Below are positions 1-7,520 of a stretch of 64,000 nt of DNA, piece after piece (within the stretch, counting starts at the first letter, position 1; each line of letters opens with the position of its first letter). The translations under genes and the position numbers were made by a program. The notes beneath the pieces are model-generated. The model did not search any database and was not told where the DNA came from. It worked only from the letters and a program-made list of their open reading frames with translations. The stretch lies in contig CAVLDO010000001.1 in assembly GCA_963662035.1 (NCBI GenBank), forward strand, positions 1 through 64,000, given 5' to 3'. This DNA is from Equibacterium sp963662035 (GTDB lineage: Bacteria > Bacteroidota > Bacteroidia > Bacteroidales > UBA932).

Positions 1-2
1 AC

Positions 3-1025
3 GTCCCCCTCAAGGCCAACTACCGCACCAACATCCTGGGCAACCTCTTCACCTCTCAGGTAATAACAAGCATCGCCGTGGCGCCCGCATTTGAGGAGCC
101 CGACTTTGAGAAAGAAGTATGGAGCGGCCAAATAAGCCAGCCTTCTACCGACACTGATGGCAAATACCTCATCACCAAGGCTTCTGAGCTTGCGTGGGTG
201 GCAAAGCAAAACAATGACGGAACAAAAGACTTCAATAATACGACCATTCTCCTTGAGAACGACATCGACCTGTGCAACGGCTTTTGGACTCCGATCGGAA
301 CAGGTTCTAAACCTTTCAAGGGTACTTTTGACGGCCAGGGCTATACCATATCCAATCTCAATATTTATTCTACCGTGGCTTCCGATAACCTCGGATTGTT
401 CGGATATATAACCGAACCGGCTAAAATCGAGAACTTTACTATAGATGGAGCTAAGGTCATATCTGAGGTAGTGCAAGCTAATGGCGCTGCAAGCGCAGCT
501 GCAATAGGCAAGGCGCAGGATGGTAGTATTACAATCCAAAACATAAATGTCAAGAATGCAGTCGTTGCCAGCAATCACTATGCTGGCGGTATCTGCGGAT
601 ATTGTTATGCCGGTATAAAAAACTGCAACGTTGACACAATTACGGTAACTTGCAATCCTGTATATTGGCCCGGAGCGAACCCAGATTTCCTTTATGAAAA
701 CGGCGACAAGGCAGGTGGAATCGTGGGCTATTTGGCAGAGGGTTACTTTACATTATCCGGTTGCTCGGTCAAAAATGCCACCATTTACGGCTACCGCGAC
801 CTTGGAGGCATCTGCGGATATGCACACAAAAACACTACAATCTCGAACAACTCAATAGAAAATGTTACGATTAGTGTGACGGCGACCCAGGCTCAAAATT
901 ATAAGGACTATTCTAAGAAGAGCGAGTTTGATGCAAACCCTTATATCGGTGAAAACAATGGTTCAATTTCTGACTGCACAGGCACTGCATCAATCACTTA
1001 TCCGACTTATATCACGCAGGATTAG
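3..1025 (+). CDS. Secreted fimbrillin-like/GLUG-repeat protein, 3' end (partial)
   Basis: The reading frame is open to the left edge, so this is the last 340 residues of a longer protein. The first residues (a LKANYRTNILGNL-type segment followed by a short beta strand and a PxF/PxW-like stretch) match the end of the domain seen in Bacteroidales fimbrillin-like (DUF6562/Mfa-type) lipoproteins. The remainder holds GLUG-type repeats: segments of the form GLFGYI...IENFTIDGA, AGGICGY...IKNCNV, AGGIVGY...LSGCSVKNAT and LGGICGY...ISNNSIENVT, expected to stack as a beta-helix. Family knowledge says such proteins are exported and often surface-exposed, with adhesion-like roles. The start, signal peptide and lipobox lie outside the window. 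The function is inferred from family only. Confidence 0.7.
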   Translation, partial: VPLKANYRTNILGNLFTSQVITSIAVAPAFEEPDFEKEVWSGQISQPSTDTDGKYLITKASELAWVAKQNNDGTKDFNNTTILLENDIDLCNGFWTPIGTGSKPFKGTFDGQGYTISNLNIYSTVASDNLGLFGYITEPAKIENFTIDGAKVISEVVQANGAASAAAIGKAQDGSITIQNINVKNAVVASNHYAGGICGYCYAGIKNCNVDTITVTCNPVYWPGANPDFLYENGDKAGGIVGYLAEGYFTLSGCSVKNATIYGYRDLGGICGYAHKNTTISNNSIENVTISVTATQAQNYKDYSKKSEFDANPYIGENNGSISDCTGTASITYPTYITQD

Positions 1026-1071
1026 TCTGCCAGGCTGCCAGCAGATATCAGTCTCGCAAACAGGATAGTAC

Positions 1072-1104
1072 AAGGCCGACCCCGCAATGGGGCCGGCCTT
1101 TTTT
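1072..1104 (+). terminator. Rho-independent terminator after the GLUG protein
   Basis: AAGGCCG and CGGCCTT arms, with an inner CCCC/GGGG pairing around a GCAAT loop, are followed directly by a run of six T. It sits about 45 bp after the stop codon of the upstream gene, so it should end that transcript. Confidence 0.8.
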
Positions 1105-1120
1105 AGTGAGCTATGCCCTG

Positions 1121-1777
1121 CTACTCTGGCTTGGCCATCTGGAATATCTCCACGGTCTGCTGCGCAATGGCGTTGACCTGCGGCACAAGGCGCTTGAAGT
1201 GCTCTGCCTCGAAGTGCTTTTCAAGCGACTCTCTATCTTTCCAGGTCTCCAGCACCACAAAGGAGGTGCTGTCGGTGAGGCTGCGGTAGAGGCCGTAGGA
1301 GATGTTGCCCTCGTCTTTGAGCGAGCAGGCGGTCATCTCGTTAAAAATGGTGATGAGAGAGTCGCAGTTCTGTGCAGACACCTTTGTGGGGCAGTTGACC
1401 CTGATTACGCTCTCCCCTTGTACCTGCGCTCCGGCCTGCACTTTCTGGATTATAGTGCTTGCGAGGGCACTGGTGATTTTTTTGCTGGCCTTGGAGTGCT
1501 CCGCCACCGTGTGGGCATCGAGAGCGGCCCCGTCTGTCCAGGTCTCGAATATAAGCAGGCTGCAGGAGTCGGTGGTGCTCTCCAGCAGGTCAAAGGCTAT
1601 GTTGCCCTCATCCCGGCGCGAGGCCTCGGCGTGGGCGAGAGCCGCCTCTATGTATGCTGCACGGTTCGCAGGGCTTACCGTCACCAGACAGTTGAGGCGC
1701 AGGGGGTTCTGATTTTGTTTGGGTGCGCATCCTACGGCGCACAACGATGCGGCAATTGCCAATAATGTCTTTTTCAT
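1121..1777 (-). CDS. Lipoprotein with two tandem ABM (antibiotic biosynthesis monooxygenase-type) domains
   Basis: 218 residues. The start at 1777 gives a clean lipoprotein signal (MKKTLLAIAASLCAVGC, lipobox AVGC); a longer frame upstream would bury it. Two similar halves of about 95 residues follow. Each begins with a short beta strand (LNCLVTVSPANRAAYIEA; RVNCPTKVSAQNCDSLI), then a DEGNI motif, a D(S/T)xSxxxxETW motif and an EHxK/EHFK motif. These are the hallmarks of the ABM/YgiN fold (dimeric alpha+beta barrel). Such domains usually work as cytoplasmic dimers on quinones or polyketides, or as haem-degrading enzymes; here two copies are fused and exported. The substrate is unknown. The gene stands alone, downstream of glnN on the same strand but separated from it by a terminator. 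Confidence 0.75.
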   Translation of the reverse strand: MKKTLLAIAASLCAVGCAPKQNQNPLRLNCLVTVSPANRAAYIEAALAHAEASRRDEGNIAFDLLESTTDSCSLLIFETWTDGAALDAHTVAEHSKASKKITSALASTIIQKVQAGAQVQGESVIRVNCPTKVSAQNCDSLITIFNEMTACSLKDEGNISYGLYRSLTDSTSFVVLETWKDRESLEKHFEAEHFKRLVPQVNAIAQQTVEIFQMAKPE

Positions 1778-1781
1778 ATTG

Positions 1782-1810
1782 TAAAGATATGCACTTTGCT
1801 CCAAACCAAA
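1782..1810 (-). promoter_or_regulatory. Candidate Bacteroidota promoter for the ABM lipoprotein
   Basis: Read on the minus strand: TTTG (1807-1810), 17 bp, then TATCTTTA (1782-1789), a 7 of 8 match to TAnnTTTG. The element ends only 4 nt before the ATG at 1777, so the mRNA would have little or no leader. The -33 part overlaps the terminator hairpin of glnN. Confidence 0.4.
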
Positions 1811-1845
1811 AGGGCTGAACCCATAATTTTGGATTCCAGCCCTTT
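1809..1845 (-). terminator. Terminator hairpin downstream of glnN
   Basis: The 9-bp arms AAAGGGCTG (1809-1817) and CAGCCCTTT (1837-1845) are perfectly complementary and lie 23 bp after the glnN stop. On the minus strand the hairpin ends in CCCTTTTGG, so the U tract is short. It separates glnN from the ABM lipoprotein gene. Confidence 0.6.
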
Positions 1846-1868
1846 ATCGTATCGCAGACTGATAATTT

Positions 1869-4082
1869 CTATCTTATGAAGAGCAGCTCCCTGTACTTGG
1901 GCAGAGGCCAGCATTTGTCGTCCACAATCATCTCCAGCTTGTCTATCTGGTAGCGGATGGGGTCGATCTTGGTCTCCACGGTGTCGTGGTAGGCGATGGC
2001 CTTCTGGCGGGCATCCTCTATCTTGTTGGCCTTCTTGCGGGCGTTCACAAGCTCTTCTACCTGGGCCTCTATGGAGCTGGTGCGCTCTGCAATCTCCTCT
2101 ATCAGCTTGAGGTTGCGCTCTGAGAGCTTGGCCGCCTTCTCTTTGGGGAAGGTCTCGGCCACCGCCTTGACATTCTCCAGCAGCTGGCTCTGGTAGCGGG
2201 TCGCCACGGGGATTATGTGGTTCATAGAGAGGTCGCCCAGCACGCGGGCCTCGATCTGTATCTTCTTGGTGTAGGTCTCCCACTTGACCTCGTTGCGGGC
2301 CACGAGCTCTTTTTTGGTCATAATGCCCAGGCTCTCGAACATCTTGATGCTGGACTCGTCAAGGTAGCGGTCGAAGATGACGGGGCAGGAGCGCTCCACA
2401 TCCAGGCCGCGGCGGGTAGCCTCCTCGACCCACTCGTCGCTGTAGCCGTTGCCGTCGAAGCGGATGGGCTTGCAGGTGGCGATGTCCTCGCGCAGAACAT
2501 CTATGATGGCGTGGTAGGTGGCGTTGTGCTCTGTGCCCTGATACTGCCCGGCAATATCCTTGATGCGGGCGTCAACCCTCTTCTTGAAGTCCACCAGGGC
2601 CTCGGCCACAGCGCAGTTGAGGGCTATCATACCGGAGGCGCAGTTGGCCTCGCTGCCCACGGCGCGGAACTCAAAGCGGTTGCCTGTAAATGCGAAGGGC
2701 GAGGTGCGGTTGCGGTCGGTGTTGTCTATCATCAGCTCGGGAATCTCGGGGATGTCCATCTTGAGCCCCTGCTTGCCCGCCATCGAGAGGGCGTCGCGGT
2801 CGGCGCTTTCGATGTGATCCAGCAGGTCGGAGAGCTGCTTGCCCAAAAAAGAGGAGATGATTGCGGGCGGCGCCTCGTTGGCTCCCAGACGATGGGCGTT
2901 GGAGGCGCTCATAATCGAAGCCTTGAGCAGGCCGTTGTGGCGGTACACACCCATCAAGGTCTCCACCACAAACACGGCAAAGCGCAGGTTCTGCTCTGGA
3001 GTCTTGCCCGGGGCGTGCAGCAGCACGCCGTTGTCGGTGCACAGGCTCCAGTTGTTGTGCTTGCCGCTGCCGTTGATGCCGTCGAATGGTTTCTCGTGCA
3101 GCAGCACGCGGAAGCCGTGCTTGCGGGCGATGCGCTTCATAAGGGACATCAGCAGCATATTGTGATCTACAGCCAGGTTGGTCTCCTCATAGATGGGGGC
3201 CAGCTCAAACTGGTTGGGGGCCACCTCGTTGTGGCGGGTCTTGCAGGGGATTCCAAGCTTGAGGGCCTCTATTTCAAGCTCGCGCATAAAGGCTGCGACG
3301 CGCTCGGGGATGCTGCCGAAGTAGTGGTCGTCCATCTGCTGGTTCTTGGCCGAGTCGTGACCCATCAGGGTGCGTCCGGTGAGCAGCAGGTCGGGCCTTG
3401 CGGCGTAGAGACCTTCGTCTACCAGAAAATATTCCTGCTCCCAGCCGAGGTTGCTGTAAACCTTTTTCACTGTGGGGTCAAAGTAGTGGCAGACATCTGT
3501 TGCGGCCACATTAAGGGCGTGGAGCGTGCGCAGCAGGGGAGCCTTGTAGTCCAGCGCCTCTCCCGAGTAGGAGATGAATATAGTGGGGATGCAGAGGGTG
3601 TCGTCCATTATGAATATCGGGGATGTGGGATCCCAGGCGGAGTAGCCGCGTGCCTCGAATGTGGAGCGGATGCCGCCGGAGGGGAAGGAGGATGCGTCGG
3701 GCTCCTGCTGCACGAGCAGTTTGCCGGTGAACTCTTCTACCATACCGCCCTTGCCATCGTGCTCCACGAATGAGTCGTGCTTCTCTGCTGTGCCTTCTGT
3801 GAGCGGCTGGAACCAGTGCGTGTAGTGGGTCACGCCGTTTTCGATGGCCCACTGCTTGATGCCGGCGGCAACCTGGTCGGCTACCTTGCGGTCCAGACGG
3901 GCACCGTTTTCGATTACATCCACCATTGCCTCATAGACATCCTTGGGCAGGTATTTGTACATCTTTTCTTGGTTGAAGACCTTGCAGGCAAAATACTCAG
4001 AAGGTCTTTCGGAGGGAGTTTTCACCTCTAGGGGCTTTTTCTTGAAAGCCTCTCCCACCAATTGAAATCTTAATGTTTCCAT
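1869..4082 (-). CDS. glnN: Glutamine synthetase type III
   Basis: 737 residues, normal for the GSIII family (about 700-730) and much longer than GSI or GSII. It makes glutamine from glutamate, ammonia and ATP in the cytoplasm. GSIII signatures are visible: an N-terminal PSEYFACKVFN segment, GIRSTFEARGY, the Glu-rich VAPNQFELAPIYEETN active-site stretch, KHNNWSL, and NDTDRNRTSPFAFTGNRFEF-like C-terminal motifs, followed by the helical GSIII C-terminal region. It is the last gene of the gltB-gltD-dapF-dapL-glnN run, 13 bp after dapL, and is followed by a hairpin terminator. Placing it with glutamate synthase gives a complete GS-GOGAT cycle in one operon. The symbol glnN is used for the type III enzyme; some annotations use glnA. 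Confidence 0.95.
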   Translation of the reverse strand: METLRFQLVGEAFKKKPLEVKTPSERPSEYFACKVFNQEKMYKYLPKDVYEAMVDVIENGARLDRKVADQVAAGIKQWAIENGVTHYTHWFQPLTEGTAEKHDSFVEHDGKGGMVEEFTGKLLVQQEPDASSFPSGGIRSTFEARGYSAWDPTSPIFIMDDTLCIPTIFISYSGEALDYKAPLLRTLHALNVAATDVCHYFDPTVKKVYSNLGWEQEYFLVDEGLYAARPDLLLTGRTLMGHDSAKNQQMDDHYFGSIPERVAAFMRELEIEALKLGIPCKTRHNEVAPNQFELAPIYEETNLAVDHNMLLMSLMKRIARKHGFRVLLHEKPFDGINGSGKHNNWSLCTDNGVLLHAPGKTPEQNLRFAVFVVETLMGVYRHNGLLKASIMSASNAHRLGANEAPPAIISSFLGKQLSDLLDHIESADRDALSMAGKQGLKMDIPEIPELMIDNTDRNRTSPFAFTGNRFEFRAVGSEANCASGMIALNCAVAEALVDFKKRVDARIKDIAGQYQGTEHNATYHAIIDVLREDIATCKPIRFDGNGYSDEWVEEATRRGLDVERSCPVIFDRYLDESSIKMFESLGIMTKKELVARNEVKWETYTKKIQIEARVLGDLSMNHIIPVATRYQSQLLENVKAVAETFPKEKAAKLSERNLKLIEEIAERTSSIEAQVEELVNARKKANKIEDARQKAIAYHDTVETKIDPIRYQIDKLEMIVDDKCWPLPKYRELLFIR

Positions 4083-4095
4083 TGCTCAATTGTTG

Positions 4096-5340
4096 TTAAT
4101 TATTAACTCTTTTGGTCCAATTCTCTATTCTGTGGAGCGCCTCTGCGGTGCGCTCGCGGTTGCCGAAGGCGGTGAGGCGCACATAGCCCTCTCCGCTGGG
4201 GCCGAAGCCCACTCCGGGGGTGCAGCTGACGTGGGCGCCGCGCAACATCTCCTCAAAAAACTGCCACGAAGGGCGGCCGCCGGGGGTCTTCATCCAGATG
4301 TAGGGGGCGTTCTCGCCGCCGTAAACAGTGAATCCCAGCCGCTTGAGGGTGTCGGTCATCATCTTGGCATTGCCCATATAGTAGTCGATGGTCTGCTGTA
4401 TCTGATATTTGCCGTCGGGGGTGTAGATGGCCTCCGCAGCCCGCTGCGAAATGTAGCTGGTGCCGTTGAACTTGGTGCACTGACGCCTGTTCCACAGGGG
4501 GTTGAGGGCAATGCGCTCGCCGTCGAGAGTGGCGGCCGTGAGGCTCTTGGGCACTATGGTGTAGCCGCAGCGGATGCCTGTGAAGCCCGCCGTCTTGGAA
4601 AACGAGTGGAACTCTATGGCGCACTTGCGCGCCCCCTTGATTTCGTATATCGAGCGGGGGATGTCTGGATCCTTGATGTATGCCTGATAGGCGGCGTCGT
4701 AGAATATCAGCTTGTCGTTTTTCACGGCATAATTGACCCAGGCACGCAGCTCCTCTTTGGTGAGCACCGCGCCGGTGGGGTTGTTGGGGTAGCAGAGGTA
4801 TATCACATCCACGTCCGTCTCCTCGGGCAGCCTCGGCTTGAAGCCGGTCTCCTCGGTGCAGGGGATGTACACCACATTGGTCCAGCGGCCGTCTTCCAGC
4901 ACCCCGGCCCGCCCTATCATTATGTTGGAGTCGATGTACACCGGATAGCTTGGGTCGGTGACCCCGATGGAGTTGTCCCAGCGGATGAGTTCCTGAATGT
5001 TGCCGGTGTCGGATTTGGCGCCGTCGTTGATGAATATTTCGTCTATGTCGAGATGGATGCCCCGGGGCAGGAAGTCATTCTTGAGGATGGCCTCGCGCAG
5101 AAAGTCGTAGCCCTGCTCGGGGCCGTAGCCTCGGAAGCCCGCCTCTGTGCCCATCTCGTCGGTGGCCTTGTGCATCGCCTCTATCACAGCCGGAGCCAGC
5201 GGCCTGGTGACATCGCCCACGCCCAGCGATATGATGTCATATTCGGGATGCATCATCTTGAGCACGTTTATTTTTTTTGCGACATCTGCAAACAGGTAGT
5301 TGTTGGGCAGTTTTAGAAAGTGTTCGTTGACAAGTGCCAT
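4096..5340 (-). CDS. dapL: LL-diaminopimelate aminotransferase
   Basis: 414 residues, the usual length. A PLP fold-type I aminotransferase that converts tetrahydrodipicolinate directly to LL-DAP using glutamate as amino donor, for lysine and peptidoglycan. Seen in the sequence: the DapL-typical N-terminus (LPNNYLFADVAKK), SLGVGDVTRPL near residue 40, GFRGYGPEQGY near 70, CYPNNPTG at 183-190, and the PLP lysine in SFSKTAGFTG (Lys249). It lies 12 bp after dapF, which uses its product, and 13 bp before glnN. Its donor glutamate is made by the upstream gltBD genes. Confidence 0.95.
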   Translation of the reverse strand: MALVNEHFLKLPNNYLFADVAKKINVLKMMHPEYDIISLGVGDVTRPLAPAVIEAMHKATDEMGTEAGFRGYGPEQGYDFLREAILKNDFLPRGIHLDIDEIFINDGAKSDTGNIQELIRWDNSIGVTDPSYPVYIDSNIMIGRAGVLEDGRWTNVVYIPCTEETGFKPRLPEETDVDVIYLCYPNNPTGAVLTKEELRAWVNYAVKNDKLIFYDAAYQAYIKDPDIPRSIYEIKGARKCAIEFHSFSKTAGFTGIRCGYTIVPKSLTAATLDGERIALNPLWNRRQCTKFNGTSYISQRAAEAIYTPDGKYQIQQTIDYYMGNAKMMTDTLKRLGFTVYGGENAPYIWMKTPGGRPSWQFFEEMLRGAHVSCTPGVGFGPSGEGYVRLTAFGNRERTAEALHRIENWTKRVNN

Positions 5341-5352
5341 AAGTATCTGTCT

Positions 5353-6165
5353 TTATTTGTTTTTTATGTAAAACTCCCCCTCGAAAACTATCTCGGCGGG
5401 GCCTCCCAAAATCATATGTCCGTCGCTCTGTCTCCAATCCAAAAACAGGGTTCCGCCGTCCATATGCACCGTGCAGCTGCGCGGGGCGCGCCCGGTTTTG
5501 AACGCCGCAGCAGCCACTGCGCAGGCTCCTGTGCCGCACGCCTGTGTGATGCCGCTGCCCCTCTCCCAGACCCTCACGGTAAACTCAGACGGGCCGTCCT
5601 GACGGGCGAACTCTATGTTGCAGCGCTGCACAAATGCGGCGTGGCGCTCCAAAACAGGCCCGCGCGACTCCACAGAGTCGATCGAATCGGCAAAGATAAC
5701 ATAATGCGGGTTTCCCATCGACACGAATTGGCCGAAACCGGGATCTTCTGCCTCGTTGAAAAGGGCGGGGTCGGAAAACGAGGGGACGAGCATATCCACA
5801 TTCACCCCCACCGGACGGCCCGCCTGCAGCCTCACGGAGAGCTTCTTGACCCCCGAGCGGGTGTCGAGCCGCACCGCAGGGTCGGCCGCGAGCCCTTTTT
5901 CGTAGAGATAGCGCCCCACGCACCGCGCGGCATTGCCGCACATAAGCGCCTCGCTGCCGTCGGCGTTGAAGATGCGCATATAAAAGTCTGCGCCGCTCTC
6001 CCTTGATTTACCGAATAGCACCAGGCCGTCGCCGCCGATGCCCTTGTGCCGGTCGCTGAGGGTGCGGGCCACTTCGGAAGGGTTTTCTATCGGGTAACGG
6101 TCGGCATTGACATATATGTAGTCGTTGCCGGCCCCCTGCATTTTGGTAAATCTTATCGTGCTCAT
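5353..6165 (-). CDS. dapF: Diaminopimelate epimerase
   Basis: 270 residues. It converts LL-DAP to meso-DAP, the step after DapL. The start at 6165 is chosen because MSTIRFTKMQGAGNDYIY is the family N-terminus, and because its ATG overlaps the gltD stop by 4 nt (ATGA), which implies translational coupling; the longer open frame upstream is only gltD read out of frame. Both catalytic cysteines are present, Cys76 in MCGNAARC and Cys210 in ACGTGAC, as is the ERGSG motif just before the second one. Gene order gltD-dapF-dapL places DAP synthesis within a nitrogen assimilation operon. Confidence 0.95.
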   Translation of the reverse strand: MSTIRFTKMQGAGNDYIYVNADRYPIENPSEVARTLSDRHKGIGGDGLVLFGKSRESGADFYMRIFNADGSEALMCGNAARCVGRYLYEKGLAADPAVRLDTRSGVKKLSVRLQAGRPVGVNVDMLVPSFSDPALFNEAEDPGFGQFVSMGNPHYVIFADSIDSVESRGPVLERHAAFVQRCNIEFARQDGPSEFTVRVWERGSGITQACGTGACAVAAAAFKTGRAPRSCTVHMDGGTLFLDWRQSDGHMILGGPAEIVFEGEFYIKNK

Positions 6166-7508
6166 TTTGAAAGGTATTTGTCTGCCTTGCGGGCCGCCTC
6201 TATGCCGCTTGCCATAGCCCTTACAACCAGAGAGGCCCCGTGGGCCGCATCTCCGCACACGAACACGTTGGCAGCATATTCGGGCTGCACGGGCTTGAGG
6301 AATCCCATAGCCAGCAGCGCCATCTCGGCCTTGATGATTTCGGGCTTGCCCTTTTCCACCATTATGGGACGCCCCCCGTCGGGGTTGGGCTTCCAGTCTA
6401 TCTCCTGCACGCGCACCCCTGTAAGGCGTCCGTCTTTGCCGATGAACTCCAGGGTGTTGATGTTCCAGCGGCGGGTGCACCCCTCCTCGTGGCTGCTGGT
6501 GGTCTTGAGGGTGCGGGGATATAGCGGCCAGGGGTTGGCCGGATCCGAGGGGCCCTCCACAGGGCGGGGCATAATCTCTATCTGGGTCACGCTGCGGCAG
6601 CCCTGGCGGTGGGCGGTGCCTATGCAGTCGCTGCCCGTGTCGCCGCCGCCTATCACCAGCACATCCTTGCCGTGGGCGTTCACAAGTTCATCTTTGCCAA
6701 ACTCCGCCCCTGCGAGCACCCGGTTCTGCTGCGAGAGCATCTCCAGCGCAAAATAGACCCCCTTGAGGTCGCGGCCGGGGATGTTGAGGTCGCGGGCCGT
6801 GGGGGTGCCGGTGGCCACTATCACGGCATCGTATTCAGATGCGAACTTTTCATCGCACACTATTTCCCGGTTGAAGCGGAATTTGATGCCTTCCTGCTCC
6901 AGGAGCGCCATACGGCGGTCTATGATGGCCTTGTTGAGCTTGAAATTGGGGATTCCGTAGCGCAGCAGGCCGCCGCAGGATTCGTTTTTGTCGAACACGG
7001 TAACATCATACCCCATTGCGTTGAGGGCGTTGGCCGCCGCAAGGCCGGAAGGGCCACTTCCTATGACAGCAATTGATTTTCCGTTGCGCTCTATAGTGCG
7101 CACGGAGACGTAGCCCTCCCGGAATGCGATTTCGGTGATAGCCGCCTCGTCCTCGCGGTTGGTGGTCGGCTCCGAGAGTATGCGGTTAAGCACGCAGGCT
7201 TTCTCGCAGAGGGCCGGACACACCCGCCCTGTGAATTCGGGGAACGGGTTGGTGGCGTTTAAAAGTTTGTATGCAAGTTCAAAATCGTCTTTGCAGAGGG
7301 CGTCGTTCCACTCCGGCGGTTTGTTGCCCAGGGGGCAGGCCCAGTGGCAGAAGGGGACCCCGCAGTCCATGCAGCGGGATGCCTGCAGTTTGCGCTCGCG
7401 GCTGTTGAGAGTCTGCTCTACCTCGCCGAAGTCGCGTATTCTGTCGTGTATGGGCCTGTATCCGGCCTCTTGACGATGTATTTCAAGAAATGCTTTATTG
7501 TTTCCCAT
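6162..7508 (-). CDS. gltD: Glutamate synthase (NADPH) small subunit
   Basis: 448 residues. The beta subunit passes electrons from NAD(P)H through FAD and Fe-S clusters to GltB. The N-terminal cysteine-rich region (CMDCGVPFCHWACP and CPALCEKACVLN) ligates two 4Fe-4S clusters; a GSGPSGLAAA dinucleotide motif (FAD) and a GGGDTGSDC motif (NADPH) follow, as expected. It starts 12 bp after gltB and overlaps the dapF start by 4 nt. The start codon lies inside one of the rare CATG tetranucleotides of this window. Confidence 0.95.
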   Translation of the reverse strand: MGNNKAFLEIHRQEAGYRPIHDRIRDFGEVEQTLNSRERKLQASRCMDCGVPFCHWACPLGNKPPEWNDALCKDDFELAYKLLNATNPFPEFTGRVCPALCEKACVLNRILSEPTTNREDEAAITEIAFREGYVSVRTIERNGKSIAVIGSGPSGLAAANALNAMGYDVTVFDKNESCGGLLRYGIPNFKLNKAIIDRRMALLEQEGIKFRFNREIVCDEKFASEYDAVIVATGTPTARDLNIPGRDLKGVYFALEMLSQQNRVLAGAEFGKDELVNAHGKDVLVIGGGDTGSDCIGTAHRQGCRSVTQIEIMPRPVEGPSDPANPWPLYPRTLKTTSSHEEGCTRRWNINTLEFIGKDGRLTGVRVQEIDWKPNPDGGRPIMVEKGKPEIIKAEMALLAMGFLKPVQPEYAANVFVCGDAAHGASLVVRAMASGIEAARKADKYLSK

Positions 7509-7520
7509 GGTGAAGTCTGT

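Noticed and set aside
2217..3773. Long open frame opposite glnN (518 codons)
   Set aside because: Antisense shadow of a conserved gene; high G+C at third positions keeps the opposite frame free of stops. No recognisable domain, and glnN is certain.
5353..6480. Longer frame for dapF
   Set aside because: The extra 105 residues are gltD read out of frame; the true start is at 6165 with an ATGA overlap.
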